Positions 41,159 through 51,872 of a DNA stretch of 64,000 nucleotides are shown piece after piece; the stretch's first letter is position 1, and every line of letters begins with the position of its first letter. The stretch is from Micromonospora sp. M71_S20 (GTDB lineage: Bacteria; Actinomycetota; Actinomycetes; Mycobacteriales; Micromonosporaceae): the NCBI RefSeq assembly GCF_003664255.1, contig NZ_RCCV01000005.1:1-64000 (forward strand), written 5' to 3'. The translations under genes were made by a program, and so were the position numbers. The notes below the pieces were generated by a model. That model saw only the letters and a program-made list of their open reading frames with translations. It made no database searches and was not told the origin of the DNA.

Positions 41159-41605
41159 CTACGGGGCGGGCCTGACCTGCTGCTTATCCAAAACTGACCT
41201 CTGCTGTCCGAAGCTGCTGGGCCGGGTCCAGGCCTTGGTGAAGCACACCGGCACGGCGGCGGTCGGCGCCTTGCGCCGGCGGTACTCCGACGGCGGTTCC
41301 CCGACGATCTGCCGGAACGTGCGGCTGAACGTGCCCAGGCTGGAGAAGCCGACCGCGTAGCAGACGTCGGTGACGTCCCGGTCGGTGTGCAGCAGCAGGT
41401 ACATGGCCCGCTCCACCCGCCGCCGCTGGAGGTAGCGGTGCGGGGTCTCGCCGAAGGTCGCCCGGAAGGTGCGGATGAAGTGCGCCTCGGAGACGTACGC
41501 GATCCGGGCCAGGGCGGGGATGTCCAACGGCTGGTCGTACGCACGGTCCATGGCGTCCCGGGCGCGCAGCATGGCCCGGTTCGACTCCTCCGTAGCCCTG
41601 CTCAC
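41159..41605 (-). CDS. AraC-family transcriptional regulator (short)
   Basis: About 148 residues from GTG 41605 (or ATG 41617). The AraC double-HTH lies at the N-terminus: DQPLDIPALARIAYVSEAHF then IRTFRATFGETPHRYLQRRR, and the second HTH TDVCYAVGFSSLGTFSRTFR. No effector domain is present, so it is a short DNA-binding-only member. A C-terminal tail follows. The adjacent VOC gene may be its target. Confidence 0.87.
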   Translation of the reverse strand: MSRATEESNRAMLRARDAMDRAYDQPLDIPALARIAYVSEAHFIRTFRATFGETPHRYLQRRRVERAMYLLLHTDRDVTDVCYAVGFSSLGTFSRTFRQIVGEPPSEYRRRKAPTAAVPVCFTKAWTRPSSFGQQRSVLDKQQVRPAP

Positions 41606-41640
41606 GCCGCCCAGCATAGGGCGCCGCCACGCCGGGCCCG

Positions 41641-42360
41641 TCACCTCGGCGCGGTCGCCAGGATCGCGTCGAGGCCCTGGTCGAACAGCTCGTCGTCGCT
41701 CCATCGGGCATCGTCGAGATGACCGGAGGCGGTGAGGGTCGGATAGGCGGCGGGATTCGCCGTGATGTGCCGCCGGGCCTCGCCGCGCGCGTGCGGATCC
41801 GCGGTCCGCCGCCAGGTGGCCTCGGTGAGCGCGGCGCCGACGACGTAGTTGGCGAGCAGGCGGGTCGCCACCGCCAGCCGACGGCCCGAGAAGCCGCCGC
41901 GGACCAGTGCCGACTGGAGGAACTCGGTGCGCGCGAGCACGTTGGGGCCGAGCATGGGACGCCCGATCAGGCTCGCCGCCCACGGGTGCCGGAGGATGGC
42001 CGCCCGCCAGTCCCGGACCAGCGCGCGGACGTCGTCCCGCCAGTCGCCCACGTCGTGCGGGAGCCGCACCTCGCCGAAGATCTGGTCGACGGCCAGGTCG
42101 AGCACGTCGTCCTTCGTCCTCACGTGCCAGTACAGCGCGGTGGAGGTGACGTCGAGCTGCTGGGCGAGGCGACGCATCGTCAGGCCGTCCATACCGTGCC
42201 CGTCGAGCAGGGTCACCGCGGCGTCGACGATGCGTTGCCGGCTCAGCGGCGGCGTACGGCGCGGACGGGCGGACTCCGCACGGAGCCACACCGAACTGAC
42301 GGCGTCGGGCCGGCCGGCCGGCTCTTCGCGCGGCGCCCGGCCGGATCGGTTGATGGTCAC
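41641..42360 (-). CDS. TetR-family repressor
   Basis: The predicted protein has 239 residues, starting at GTG 42360. The TetR HTH is LTMRRLAQQLDVTSTALYWH (about residues 57-76), preceded by QRIVDAAVTLLDGHGMDG. The C-terminal region has the TetR_C look of tetracycline-type repressors (HPWAASLIGRPMLGPN). The start codon lies inside an inverted repeat that may be its operator. The target gene is not obvious; the divergent small gene at 42459 is possible. Confidence 0.9.
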   Translation of the reverse strand: MTINRSGRAPREEPAGRPDAVSSVWLRAESARPRRTPPLSRQRIVDAAVTLLDGHGMDGLTMRRLAQQLDVTSTALYWHVRTKDDVLDLAVDQIFGEVRLPHDVGDWRDDVRALVRDWRAAILRHPWAASLIGRPMLGPNVLARTEFLQSALVRGGFSGRRLAVATRLLANYVVGAALTEATWRRTADPHARGEARRHITANPAAYPTLTASGHLDDARWSDDELFDQGLDAILATAPR

Positions 42361-42390
42361 CCGACCACTCTAGTACGGTGATCGGGTGAC
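42356..42390. promoter_or_regulatory. Operator candidate of the TetR gene
   Basis: Arms GTCACCCGA (42356-42364) and TCGGGTGAC (42382-42390) are perfect over 9 bases and extend to 12 of 14 matches. The left arm covers the TetR start codon. Spacing between arms is 17 bases. A typical site for autorepression. Confidence 0.6.
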
Positions 42391-42458
42391 TTAACGCTGG
42401 CAAGTTGCTCGACGCGCGTTAGGTCCGTCGGCCGCCACGCCACGGAGGAGGCCCGGAC

Positions 42459-42686
42459 ATGCCCCTGATGCGGATCCATCTCGACACCGACCCGACGACC
42501 GCCCGCCGGGTCCTGGCCCTGCACCGAGCCGGCAAACACCACCACGAGTCCCGGGACGCGGCCCGGAGCGAGGTCTGGCGCCACGGCCGCACCCCGGCCG
42601 CCGAGCCGGTCTTCGTCGGCGTCACCAACGGCAAGCCCCTCCGCCTGATCTACGACGTGGAGGTCCACTTCGACACGACGCCCTGA
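42459..42686 (+). CDS. Small hypothetical protein
   Basis: The predicted protein has 75 residues. It starts at ATG 42459 after GGAGGAG. It reads MPLMRIHLDTDPTTARRVLA then a His/Arg-rich middle (LHRAGKHHHESRDAARSEVW) and a beta-like C-terminus. No named family is recognised. It is divergent from the TetR gene with the operator between them. It may be regulated by it. Confidence 0.55.
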   Translation: MPLMRIHLDTDPTTARRVLALHRAGKHHHESRDAARSEVWRHGRTPAAEPVFVGVTNGKPLRLIYDVEVHFDTTP

Positions 42687-42860
42687 CACCGGCCAGCCCG
42701 GCGGCGCACGTCCGACAGTGGGCGCCCTCGTCCAGGTCGTTGCTGTCACCTACGAGCTCTGCACGGCGGGCGAAGCGCCTGACAGTCGGCGGTGACGTGC
42801 GCCCTCTCGACGCCGGAAGGTGCGAGAATGGATGACGAACCGAGACGCAGGAGGTGAGCC

Positions 42861-43061
42861 GTGACGTCGAGCAGCGCCGAGCAGACACCCAGGTGGTCGA
42901 CCGCTGAGCACGTACCGGCTGAGGAAATGGCGCGTCGTCAGGGCATCCGGCCAATCGCCACCATTGACGACCTGGCTCGGCCACACCTGTTCGAGTCGGA
43001 CGAAGAACTGGATGACTTCCTCGCCGACCTCCACGCCTCCCGGCGAGCTGGCGCCGCGTGA
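42861..43061 (+). CDS. Antitoxin-like partner of the PIN protein (VapB-like)
   Basis: The predicted protein has 66 residues. It starts at GTG 42861. A hydrophilic, acidic C-terminal half (DDLARPHLFESDEELDDFLA) follows a polar N-terminus with HVPAEEMARRQGIRP. The stop overlaps the toxin start (GTGA at 43058-43061), the usual layout of antitoxin before toxin. No DNA-binding fold is clear. Pairing is inferred from gene order. Confidence 0.7.
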   Translation: MTSSSAEQTPRWSTAEHVPAEEMARRQGIRPIATIDDLARPHLFESDEELDDFLADLHASRRAGAA

Positions 43062-43462
43062 GCCTCGTCGTCCTGGACACCGACGTAGCGTCGACGATCC
43101 TCCGGGGGAGACTGCATGACCGCCTCCGTGCCCGTCTGGCCGGTAGGACCCTGTGCATCACCTTCGTGACGCTCGGGGAGTTGATCAAGTGGACCGCGCT
43201 GCGGAGCTGGGGACCTAGCAAGCTGGCTGATCTCGCGCAGTGGCGGTCCGAGGTCGTGCTGCTGCCCTTCGACGAGGCGGTGGCGACGACCTGGGGGCAG
43301 CTCCAGGCGCGGGCGCAGCATCGTGGGCGGCCCCGGCCGACGAATGACTCCTGGATCGCGGCATGCTGCCTCGTCGACCGGCTACCGCTGGCGACCTTCA
43401 ACGGCAAGGACTACGCCGACTTCGCCGAGTACGACGGCCTGCGCCTCTTCGACGTCTCCTAG
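43058..43462 (+). CDS. PIN-domain toxin (VapC-like)
   Basis: The predicted protein has 134 residues. Acidic active-site residues of the PIN fold are visible: LVVLDTDVASTIL (Asp), VTLGELIKWTA (Glu), NDSWIAACC (Asp) and FNGKDYADFAEY (Asp). It would be a metal-dependent ribonuclease blocked by the upstream protein. Local GC is lower than around it, consistent with a mobile module. It ends 268 bases before a tRNA gene. Confidence 0.85.
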   Translation: MSLVVLDTDVASTILRGRLHDRLRARLAGRTLCITFVTLGELIKWTALRSWGPSKLADLAQWRSEVVLLPFDEAVATTWGQLQARAQHRGRPRPTNDSWIAACCLVDRLPLATFNGKDYADFAEYDGLRLFDVS

Positions 43463-43591
43463 GTTCGGCAACCCACAGCGCGGCTGTCCGGCGTCGTGCG
43501 GCTTACCGCCCCACTTCTAGGTCTACGCCCAGGCATGGCGGTCGGCCCGGCGGTGCCGGCCGGAGGCCACCAGCCGGCCGCGCCGGCCGGC

Positions 43592-43611
43592 GCGGCCCGC
43601 TTGCGGGCCGC
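43592..43611. terminator. GC palindrome between the PIN gene and tRNA-Thr
   Basis: Arms GCGGCCCGC (43592-43600) and GCGGGCCGC (43603-43611) are perfect with a TT centre. It lies between a rightward gene and a leftward tRNA. No T-run; may be a stem-type terminator. Confidence 0.45.
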
Positions 43612-43730
43612 CATGTGTGGGGCACTCGGCAAGCTCGGCACACGGCTGTCGTGAACCCAGATGCTGTGGCGACGTCGCGGTCGACCGCCCGGTTCGCGAC
43701 AGCACCGGGCGTGACATGCCTGATGAAATT

Positions 43731-43807
43731 TGGAGCCCCCGGCCGGGATCGAACCGGCGACATCTCGCTTACAAGGCGAGTGCTCTGGCCAGCTGAGCTA
43801 CAGGGGC
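43731..43807 (-). tRNA. tRNA-Thr (anticodon TGT)
   Basis: On the minus strand the tRNA runs from 43807 to 43734, followed by an encoded CCA (43733-43731). Acceptor GCCCCTG pairs with CGGGGGC (one G-U). Anticodon stem CTCGC/GCGAG encloses CTTGTAA with anticodon TGT, reading ACA. D-loop GTAGCTCAGCTGG and T-arm GGTTCGATCCC are intact. Confidence 0.95.
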
Positions 43808-44139
43808 GTGTGGTGCCGACGTCAGCATAGCGACTGACGTCCGGATTTCCGCCTCGGCAGGCCCCCCGACCACGGGAAACGTCGCCGATCCAACGACGTC
43901 CACCGACATCGACGGTCGATTGATGTCCGCCCGTGCCCGAGTGACCGGAATGTCTATGCGGTCCGTCCCATCCCGTGCGCCCCGCCTTGGCAGGTGGCGA
44001 AAAGCCGTTTACCGTGCAGTGACACGGACGACATCTCGATCACCGAGAGGCTGCCCGTGGGCCGGCGCGTACCCGTGCCGGCCGCTCCTTCACTCGGATC
44101 GTCCGGCACGTTCCTGCCGGTGAAAGGAAGCACCCCACC
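43808..44139. other. Intergenic region between tRNA-Thr and msiK
   Basis: It holds no convincing ORF. Two palindromes are seen: GACGTCAG (43818-43825) with CTGACGTC (43834-43841), just upstream of the tRNA, and a 13-base palindrome ATCGACGGTCGAT (43908-43920). The msiK promoter must lie in the right part. CCGTG...CACGG near 44010-44025 is a weaker inverted repeat. Confidence 0.5.
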
Positions 44140-45231
<1,092 letters not shown>

Positions 45232-45243
45232 CGTACGACAAAA

Positions 45244-45277
45244 TGGGGGTGCCCGCCGATCGGCGGGCACCCCCATC
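45244..45277. terminator. Perfect 34-base palindrome terminator after msiK
   Basis: The sequence is a perfect 34-base palindrome centred on CGATCG, with arms ending in ATGGGGG / CCCCCAT. It starts 13 bases after the msiK stop. It works on both strands. Confidence 0.85.
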
Positions 45278-45305
45278 GTCTTGTCCGGCCGTGGGCCTCT
45301 GAAGA

Positions 45306-45342
45306 CGAAGGGGTGGCCCGCCGTCGGCGGACCACCCCTTCG
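45306..45342. terminator. Second hairpin, for the rlmB-cysS operon
   Basis: Arms CGAAGGGGTGG and CCACCCCTTCG with an inner CCGCCG/CGGCGG stem (one mismatch) lie just before the rlmB stop (45355). With the first palindrome it separates the convergent units. Confidence 0.8.
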
Positions 45343-45354
45343 CGTGTCTGCGGA

Positions 45355-46487
45355 TCAGCCCTCGGCGGCCCGACGGCGCGCCACCTCGGCGAGGGTGACG
45401 GCCGCCGCGACGCTGGCGTTGAGCGACTCGACGTCGGAGACCATCGGGATGCTGACCGTCAGGTCGCAGGTCTCGCCGACCAGCCGGGAGAGCCCTCGCC
45501 CCTCGGAGCCGACCACCACGACCAGCGGGCCGACGGCGGCCTCCAGGTCGTAGAGGTCGGTCTCGCCGTCGGCGTCCAGGCCCACGACCAGGAAGCCGGC
45601 GTCCTGGCAGGCCTTCAGCGACCGGGTCAGGTTGGTCACCTGGGCGACCGGCACCCGCGCCGCCGCGCCGGCGCTGGTCCGCCAGGCGGTCGCGGTGATC
45701 CCCGCCGCCCGCCGCTCCGGTACGAAGACACCCTGCGCGCCGAAGGCGGCGGCGGACCGGATCACCGCGCCGAGGTTGCGCGGGTCGGTCACCCCGTCCA
45801 GCGCCACCAGCAGCGGGGCGGCCTGCTCCAGCGCCGCTGCGACGAGGTCCTCGAAGGGCTCGTACGCGAACGCCGGCACCTGGAGCCCGATGCCCTGGTG
45901 CAGCACGCCGCCGGTCATCCGGTCCAGCTCGGCCCGGCTGACCTCCAGGATCGCGATGCCCCGGTCGGCGGCCGTCCGGACGATCTCGTTGACCCGGTCG
46001 TCGGCGTCGATGCCCTGGGCGGTGTAGAGCGCGGTCGCCGGCACCTGGGCGCGCAGCGACTCCAGCACCGGGTTGCGCCCGACCAGCAACTCCGGCGTGT
46101 CCTTCGACGGGTTGGACTTGCGGCCCGGTGCGACCCGGGGGCCGCCACGACCGGTGGGCCTGGCGCCCCGACCGCCCGTGCCGCGACCGCCGCCGGTCGG
46201 CGTGCCCCGGCCACCGCCCCTGCCCCAGGTGGTGTCCTTGCTGCCCGGCTGACCGATCTTCGGGGCGCGCCCCTCCTCGGCCGCCGCCCGGCGCTCCTTG
46301 TCCTGCTTCCATGCGGTGCGCTGGGGCAGCTTCTCGGTGCCCGAGTAGGCCTTGTGCCAGGGCCGCTCGTCGGCGGGCAGGGTCCTGCCCCGCCCGGCGA
46401 GGGCGTCCTTGTTCTTGCCACCGGAGCCCTTCGGGGCTCCCGCCTTCGGCGTCAGACGCCGGCCACGGCGCTGCGAGTTGCCGGCCA

Positions 46488-46488
<1 letters not shown>
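45355..46488 (-). CDS. rlmB: 23S rRNA guanosine 2'-O-methyltransferase (RlmB/TrmH family)
   Basis: The predicted protein has 377 residues. It starts at ATG 46488, overlapping the cysS stop (TGATG). Residues ~1-125 are a long basic low-complexity N-terminus with Gly/Arg repeats, common in actinobacterial RlmB. The SPOUT domain shows [40 protein letters not shown], the AdoMet knot loop [20 protein letters not shown] and [20 protein letters not shown]. The family methylates 23S rRNA in the peptidyl-transferase region. The exact position of the methylated base is not proved by sequence. Confidence 0.92.
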
Positions 46489-47903
<1,415 letters not shown>

Positions 47904-47966
47904 CGTACAAGGGTAGCCGTCCCACGCGTTCCGGGGTTGTCCGGAGCCGGGTCGTACGCTGCTGGC

Positions 47967-48614
47967 GTGGAGACGACGGCGCGGGGCGGGGAGACGGCGC
48001 AGACGCTGGACCGGGGGCTGCGCCTGCTGCACCTGGTCGCCGACGCGCCGGGCGGGCTGACCGTCACCGAGGCGGCGAACCGGTTGGGCGTCGGCCGGGC
48101 GGCGGTGTACCGGCTGGTCGGCGCGCTCGCCGCGCACGGCATGCTGCGCCGCGACGGCGAGGGCCGCCTGCGCCTCGGCGCCGGGGTGCTGCACCTGGCC
48201 CGGCGGGCCCAGCCGCTGCTCGCCGAGGGGGCACTGCCCGCGCTGCGCCGCCTCGCCGAGCAGGCCGGCGCGACCGCCCATCTGACGGTGGTCGAGGGCG
48301 GCGAGGGGGTCGCGCTCGCCGTGGTCGAGCCGAGCTGGACGTCGTTCCACGTCGCGTACCGGACGGGGGCACGGCACCCGCTGGAGCGCGGTGCGGCCGG
48401 GCGGGCCATCCTCGCCGGCCGGACGGGCGCCGCCGGCCCGGTGAGCACCGCCGGGGAACTCCAGTCCGGCGCGTACGGGGTGGCCGCCCCGGTGCTCGGT
48501 GTGCCGGGCCTGGAGGCGAGCGTCGGGGTGGTGGCGCTGGCCCCGCTGGACGCCGAGGTGGTCGGCGCGCAGGTCCTCGCTGCCGCCACCGCCATCGCCA
48601 CCGCCCTCTCCTGA
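47967..48614 (+). CDS. IclR-family transcriptional regulator
   Basis: The predicted protein has 215 residues, starting at GTG 47967. The N-terminal winged [23 protein letters not shown] is followed by an effector domain with [20 protein letters not shown] and [20 protein letters not shown]. It resembles typical IclR proteins but is slightly short at the C-terminus. No divergent target operon is obvious; cysS is divergent with 63 bases between the starts. The effector is unknown. Confidence 0.88.
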   Translation: METTARGGETAQTLDRGLRLLHLVADAPGGLTVTEAANRLGVGRAAVYRLVGALAAHGMLRRDGEGRLRLGAGVLHLARRAQPLLAEGALPALRRLAEQAGATAHLTVVEGGEGVALAVVEPSWTSFHVAYRTGARHPLERGAAGRAILAGRTGAAGPVSTAGELQSGAYGVAAPVLGVPGLEASVGVVALAPLDAEVVGAQVLAAATAIATALS

Positions 48615-48807
48615 GCCACCGCGGTCCTTTCCCGAGCCGCCGCCCCGAGCGGCCGTCCTCCCCGGGTCGTCGCCCCGCAGGTCCGGGGCGGCCCCCTACC
48701 ACATCAGGTGGCCGCCGCGCCGGTTGTCCACAGTCGGCATTCCTCGGGGCGGCCCCGGTTGTCCACAGGGCTGTCGGGCGGGGCCGGACGGCGGGCACGC
48801 TGCCCAC

Positions 48808-49950
48808 ATGCCACCTCCACCGCACCGGCCCGGCGTACTGGCCTGGCAGGTCTTCCGCGGCTCAGACGCGATCCGACAGGGGCTGGTCACCGAGCACCAG
48901 CTGCGCAGCTCGGCCTGGCTGCGCCTGCGTCACGACGTCTACGCCGACGCCCGGCTGGACCGGGACCACGCCCTGGCCTGCCGGGCCGCCGCCCTGCGGC
49001 TGCCGCCCGAGGCGATCGTCGCCGGCCCCTCAGCGGCCTACCTGCACGGCGTCGAGCACGCCGCCTCCTTCGCCGACGACGTGCACGTCCTCGTCCCCAG
49101 GACGATGCGCCTCGGCCCGCAGCGGGGCCTGCGCGTGCACTCCACGGGCCCGGCCACGCCGCCGTCGTGCGCGTCCGCGCGATCCCGAGGGGCGGGCGAC
49201 GGTCCGGGCGTGCCGGGCCGGCCGCCCGCCGACCGCCGGCACATCGCGGCCTGTCCGCCCGGCGAGGACCCGGGCACGGCGGCCCGCCCGGCCGCCGAGC
49301 GCCGCAACGTCGCGGTCCGCCCGCCCGCCGGTGGTCGGAGCACGGCGGCCCGTCCGTCCACCACCGGCCGGGCCGGCGCGGTCCTTCCGTCCCCGGGCGG
49401 CCTGCTGGTGGCGGATCTGCGGACCGCCGGCGTGCCGCCTCGCACGGATCCGACCTCGGCGGCCTGGGAGACGGCGGTCTGGTTGGAACCGCTCCGTGCG
49501 GTCGGCATCGTCGACTCGCTGCTCCGGCAGGGGCTGACCAGCCGCGAGGCCCTCGTCGCCGTCGCCGACCGCAACGCCGAGCGGCCCGGCGGTCGCCGGG
49601 CGCGCTGGGTGTTCGAGTTGGCGGATCCGGGCGCCCGGTCGCCGGTCGAGTCCGAGTTGCGGGTGCGGCTGGTGCTGGCGGGGCTGCCGCGCCCCGCCGC
49701 CCGGCACCCGGTCCGGGTCGCCTCCGGGCTGGTCCTGCACGCCGACCTGGCGTGGCCGGCGTACCGCGTCGCCGTCGCCCAGGACGGGCGGCACGCCGAG
49801 GTCGGCAACGGGCACCTCGACCGGATCGCCGGACTGGTCGGTGCCGGATGGCTCGTGCTGCCCGTGACCGGCAGGCGACTACGCCAGGACTTCCCCGGTG
49901 TCCTGCGCGAGGTTCGCGCCGCGCTCGGGGCCCGGGGCTGGCGCCAGTGA
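48808..49950 (+). CDS. AbiEi-like / DUF559-type protein with a low-complexity insertion
   Basis: The predicted protein has 380 residues from ATG 48808. The N-terminal part looks like the AbiEi antitoxin winged-helix: GVLAWQVFRGSDAIRQGLVT then EHQLRSSAWLRLRHDVYADA and GPSAAYLHGVEH. A Pro/Arg/Ala-rich insert (about residues 118-205) with short imperfect repeats interrupts it. The C-terminal ~110 residues resemble a Vsr/DUF559-like endonuclease fold (VESELRVRLVLAGLPRPAAR, HADLAWPAYRVAVAQDGRHA). No AbiEii-type toxin is adjacent. Such fusions are frequent in actinobacteria and their role is unclear. Confidence 0.7.
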   Translation: MPPPPHRPGVLAWQVFRGSDAIRQGLVTEHQLRSSAWLRLRHDVYADARLDRDHALACRAAALRLPPEAIVAGPSAAYLHGVEHAASFADDVHVLVPRTMRLGPQRGLRVHSTGPATPPSCASARSRGAGDGPGVPGRPPADRRHIAACPPGEDPGTAARPAAERRNVAVRPPAGGRSTAARPSTTGRAGAVLPSPGGLLVADLRTAGVPPRTDPTSAAWETAVWLEPLRAVGIVDSLLRQGLTSREALVAVADRNAERPGGRRARWVFELADPGARSPVESELRVRLVLAGLPRPAARHPVRVASGLVLHADLAWPAYRVAVAQDGRHAEVGNGHLDRIAGLVGAGWLVLPVTGRRLRQDFPGVLREVRAALGARGWRQ

Positions 49951-50004
49951 CCGGGACGCTCCCGCCACCGTCCGGCGGATCGGCCGCCCGCCGCCGGACA
50001 TGCG

Positions 50005-50037
50005 AGGGGCCCGGCCGAACGAGTCGGCCGGGCCCCT
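50005..50037. terminator. Bidirectional hairpin between the AbiEi-like gene and the S8 protease
   Basis: Perfect 14-base arms AGGGGCCCGGCCGA (50005-50018) and TCGGCCGGGCCCCT (50024-50037) enclose a 5-base loop. It lies between convergent stops. Confidence 0.8.
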
Positions 50038-50048
50038 GCCGTCCGCCG

Positions 50049-51740
50049 TTACGGGCGGGCGTTGGGCTTGAGCGGGGTCTTCACCGCCGCGTACGCGTCG
50101 ACGATGCCGTAACCGTAGAAGCCGTTGAAGTTCAGCCCTCCGGCGCAGTAGGCGTCGAACTCGGCGTCCCGGCCCTCGTTGACGTACGACTGCAGGCGCG
50201 GCTCCGGGCAGGCGTGCTCGGCCGCCGTCCGGTAGAGGTGCTGCTCCACCAGCTTCGGCGCCATCCCGAAGCCGCCGTGACGCTCCTTCTTGCCGTGCTT
50301 GCTGACGATCAGCGCGGCGACGCCGGAGGCGTGCGGGGCCGCCATCGAGGTGCCCTGCAGGTAGGTGTAGTAGCCGCACTCACCGTTGGCCTTGCACTGC
50401 TTGAAGACCGTCTCCTCGAACCCGGCGACGATGTTGCCGTTGGCGTCGACCGAGCCCTCCTCCTGGAGCACCTTCTTCGGGTACGTCGAGAGGATCATGT
50501 TGGCGTCGGTGCGGTAGGTGTCCGTGCCGAAGCCGTCACGGAACCAGCCGCCGGGCGCCGCCACGGAGATCTGCTCGGTGCCGTAGTTCGAGAAGTCCGA
50601 CTTCTTGCCCGACGGCCCGACCGACGACACGCCGATCACGTTGGGGCCCTCGGCGGGCAGGTCCCAGCAGCTGTCGTTGTCGATCTCGCGCGGATAGGGC
50701 GCGGTGTCACCGTAGTCCGGGCTCGACACGTCGGTGCGCGGGTCGCCCAGGTCCTCGTGGTTGTTGCCCAGCGCGCCGACCAGGGTGACGCCCCGGTCGT
50801 GGGCGAAGTTCAACGCCCGCTTCATGGCCTTGATGATGGCTCGCTGCTCGGCCTGGTGCTCCGGAGAGTCGGCCGGGTTGGCGGTGCAGTTGTAGAGCCA
50901 CGGGTCGACGTAGAAGGACATGTTGACCACGTCCAGGCCGACCTTGCCGGCGTGCAGCAGGCTGTTGACCACCGGCTCCAGGAAGAAGTAGCCGGAGTCC
51001 TGGCCGCCCTTCAGCTCGACCAGGGAGATGTTCGGGGCGACGCCGGAGAGGCCGAAGCCGTTGGCGGCGGCGCCGATCGTGCCGGCCACGTGGGTGCCGT
51101 GCCCGCCGTCGTCGGTGCCGACCGGGTCGAGGCAGCTCGCCACCTCGCACGGGCCGTCGACGTCCACCATGTCGGGGGCGAAGTTGCGGGACAGCGCCCA
51201 GTTGAAGTTCGGCGCGATGTCGGGGTTGCTGGCGTCGACGCCGGTGTCCAGCACGCCGACGGTGACCCGGCGGTCGCCCGGCTCGACCTTGCGCGCCTGG
51301 TCCGCCCGGATCATCTCCAGGCCCCAGAGCTTCTCGTCCAGCGGGTCCATCTTCTTGCCGCGCTTGGCGCCCGCGCCCTTGGCCGCGGCGGCGGCCAGAA
51401 GGTGCTCCTGCTCGACCCGGTCCAGCTTGGGCTTGCGGCCGATCGCCTTCTGCTCGCTGGCGCCGATCAGCGCGGTCGCGGCGGTGGCCTTGGCCGCGAA
51501 GTCCGCCCGGTCGCTGGTCACCCGGAACATGCCGACGTCGTCGGAGCGGGAGACCACCGTGCCGCCGGCCGACCGGATGGCGGCGATCGCGGCGTCCGCC
51601 GAGACGCCGTCCTCGGCGACGACGGTGAAGGTACGGGCACTGCTCGGCTCGGCACTGGCCGGCACGCTCATGCCTGTCACCGCAAGTGCCAGTGCGGTCG
51701 CGGACGCGACAGCACCGGCGGTGAAGCGCTTGCTCACCAC
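50049..51740 (-). CDS. Secreted subtilisin-like (S8) serine protease
   Basis: The predicted protein has 563 residues. It starts at GTG 51740 after GAGAGGA. Signal peptide with cleavage after ASA (about residue 30). A propeptide of ~120 residues is followed by the S8 domain with the triad: VGVLDTGVDASNPDI (Asp), DGGHGTHVAGTIGAA (His) and LQGTSMAAPHASGVAALI (Ser). The oxyanion Asn is in GALGNNHED. It lacks a large C-terminal domain; an extracellular protease. Confidence 0.94.
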   Translation of the reverse strand: MVSKRFTAGAVASATALALAVTGMSVPASAEPSSARTFTVVAEDGVSADAAIAAIRSAGGTVVSRSDDVGMFRVTSDRADFAAKATAATALIGASEQKAIGRKPKLDRVEQEHLLAAAAAKGAGAKRGKKMDPLDEKLWGLEMIRADQARKVEPGDRRVTVGVLDTGVDASNPDIAPNFNWALSRNFAPDMVDVDGPCEVASCLDPVGTDDGGHGTHVAGTIGAAANGFGLSGVAPNISLVELKGGQDSGYFFLEPVVNSLLHAGKVGLDVVNMSFYVDPWLYNCTANPADSPEHQAEQRAIIKAMKRALNFAHDRGVTLVGALGNNHEDLGDPRTDVSSPDYGDTAPYPREIDNDSCWDLPAEGPNVIGVSSVGPSGKKSDFSNYGTEQISVAAPGGWFRDGFGTDTYRTDANMILSTYPKKVLQEEGSVDANGNIVAGFEETVFKQCKANGECGYYTYLQGTSMAAPHASGVAALIVSKHGKKERHGGFGMAPKLVEQHLYRTAAEHACPEPRLQSYVNEGRDAEFDAYCAGGLNFNGFYGYGIVDAYAAVKTPLKPNARP

Positions 51741-51872
51741 ATCGGATCCTCTCGTTGAGGGACGTGGCAGCCATCAGACATCACCGGTGCGCATTCCGCC
51801 AGGGCAGCGTCGGCTATGGCGGGAATCTCGTTTTCATCCGCAGTGCGGGCGGCAGCCGGACCGTCCAGGTCG

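Noticed and set aside
48808..49950. Full type IV AbiE toxin-antitoxin system
   Set aside because: No AbiEii-type nucleotidyltransferase toxin adjacent.
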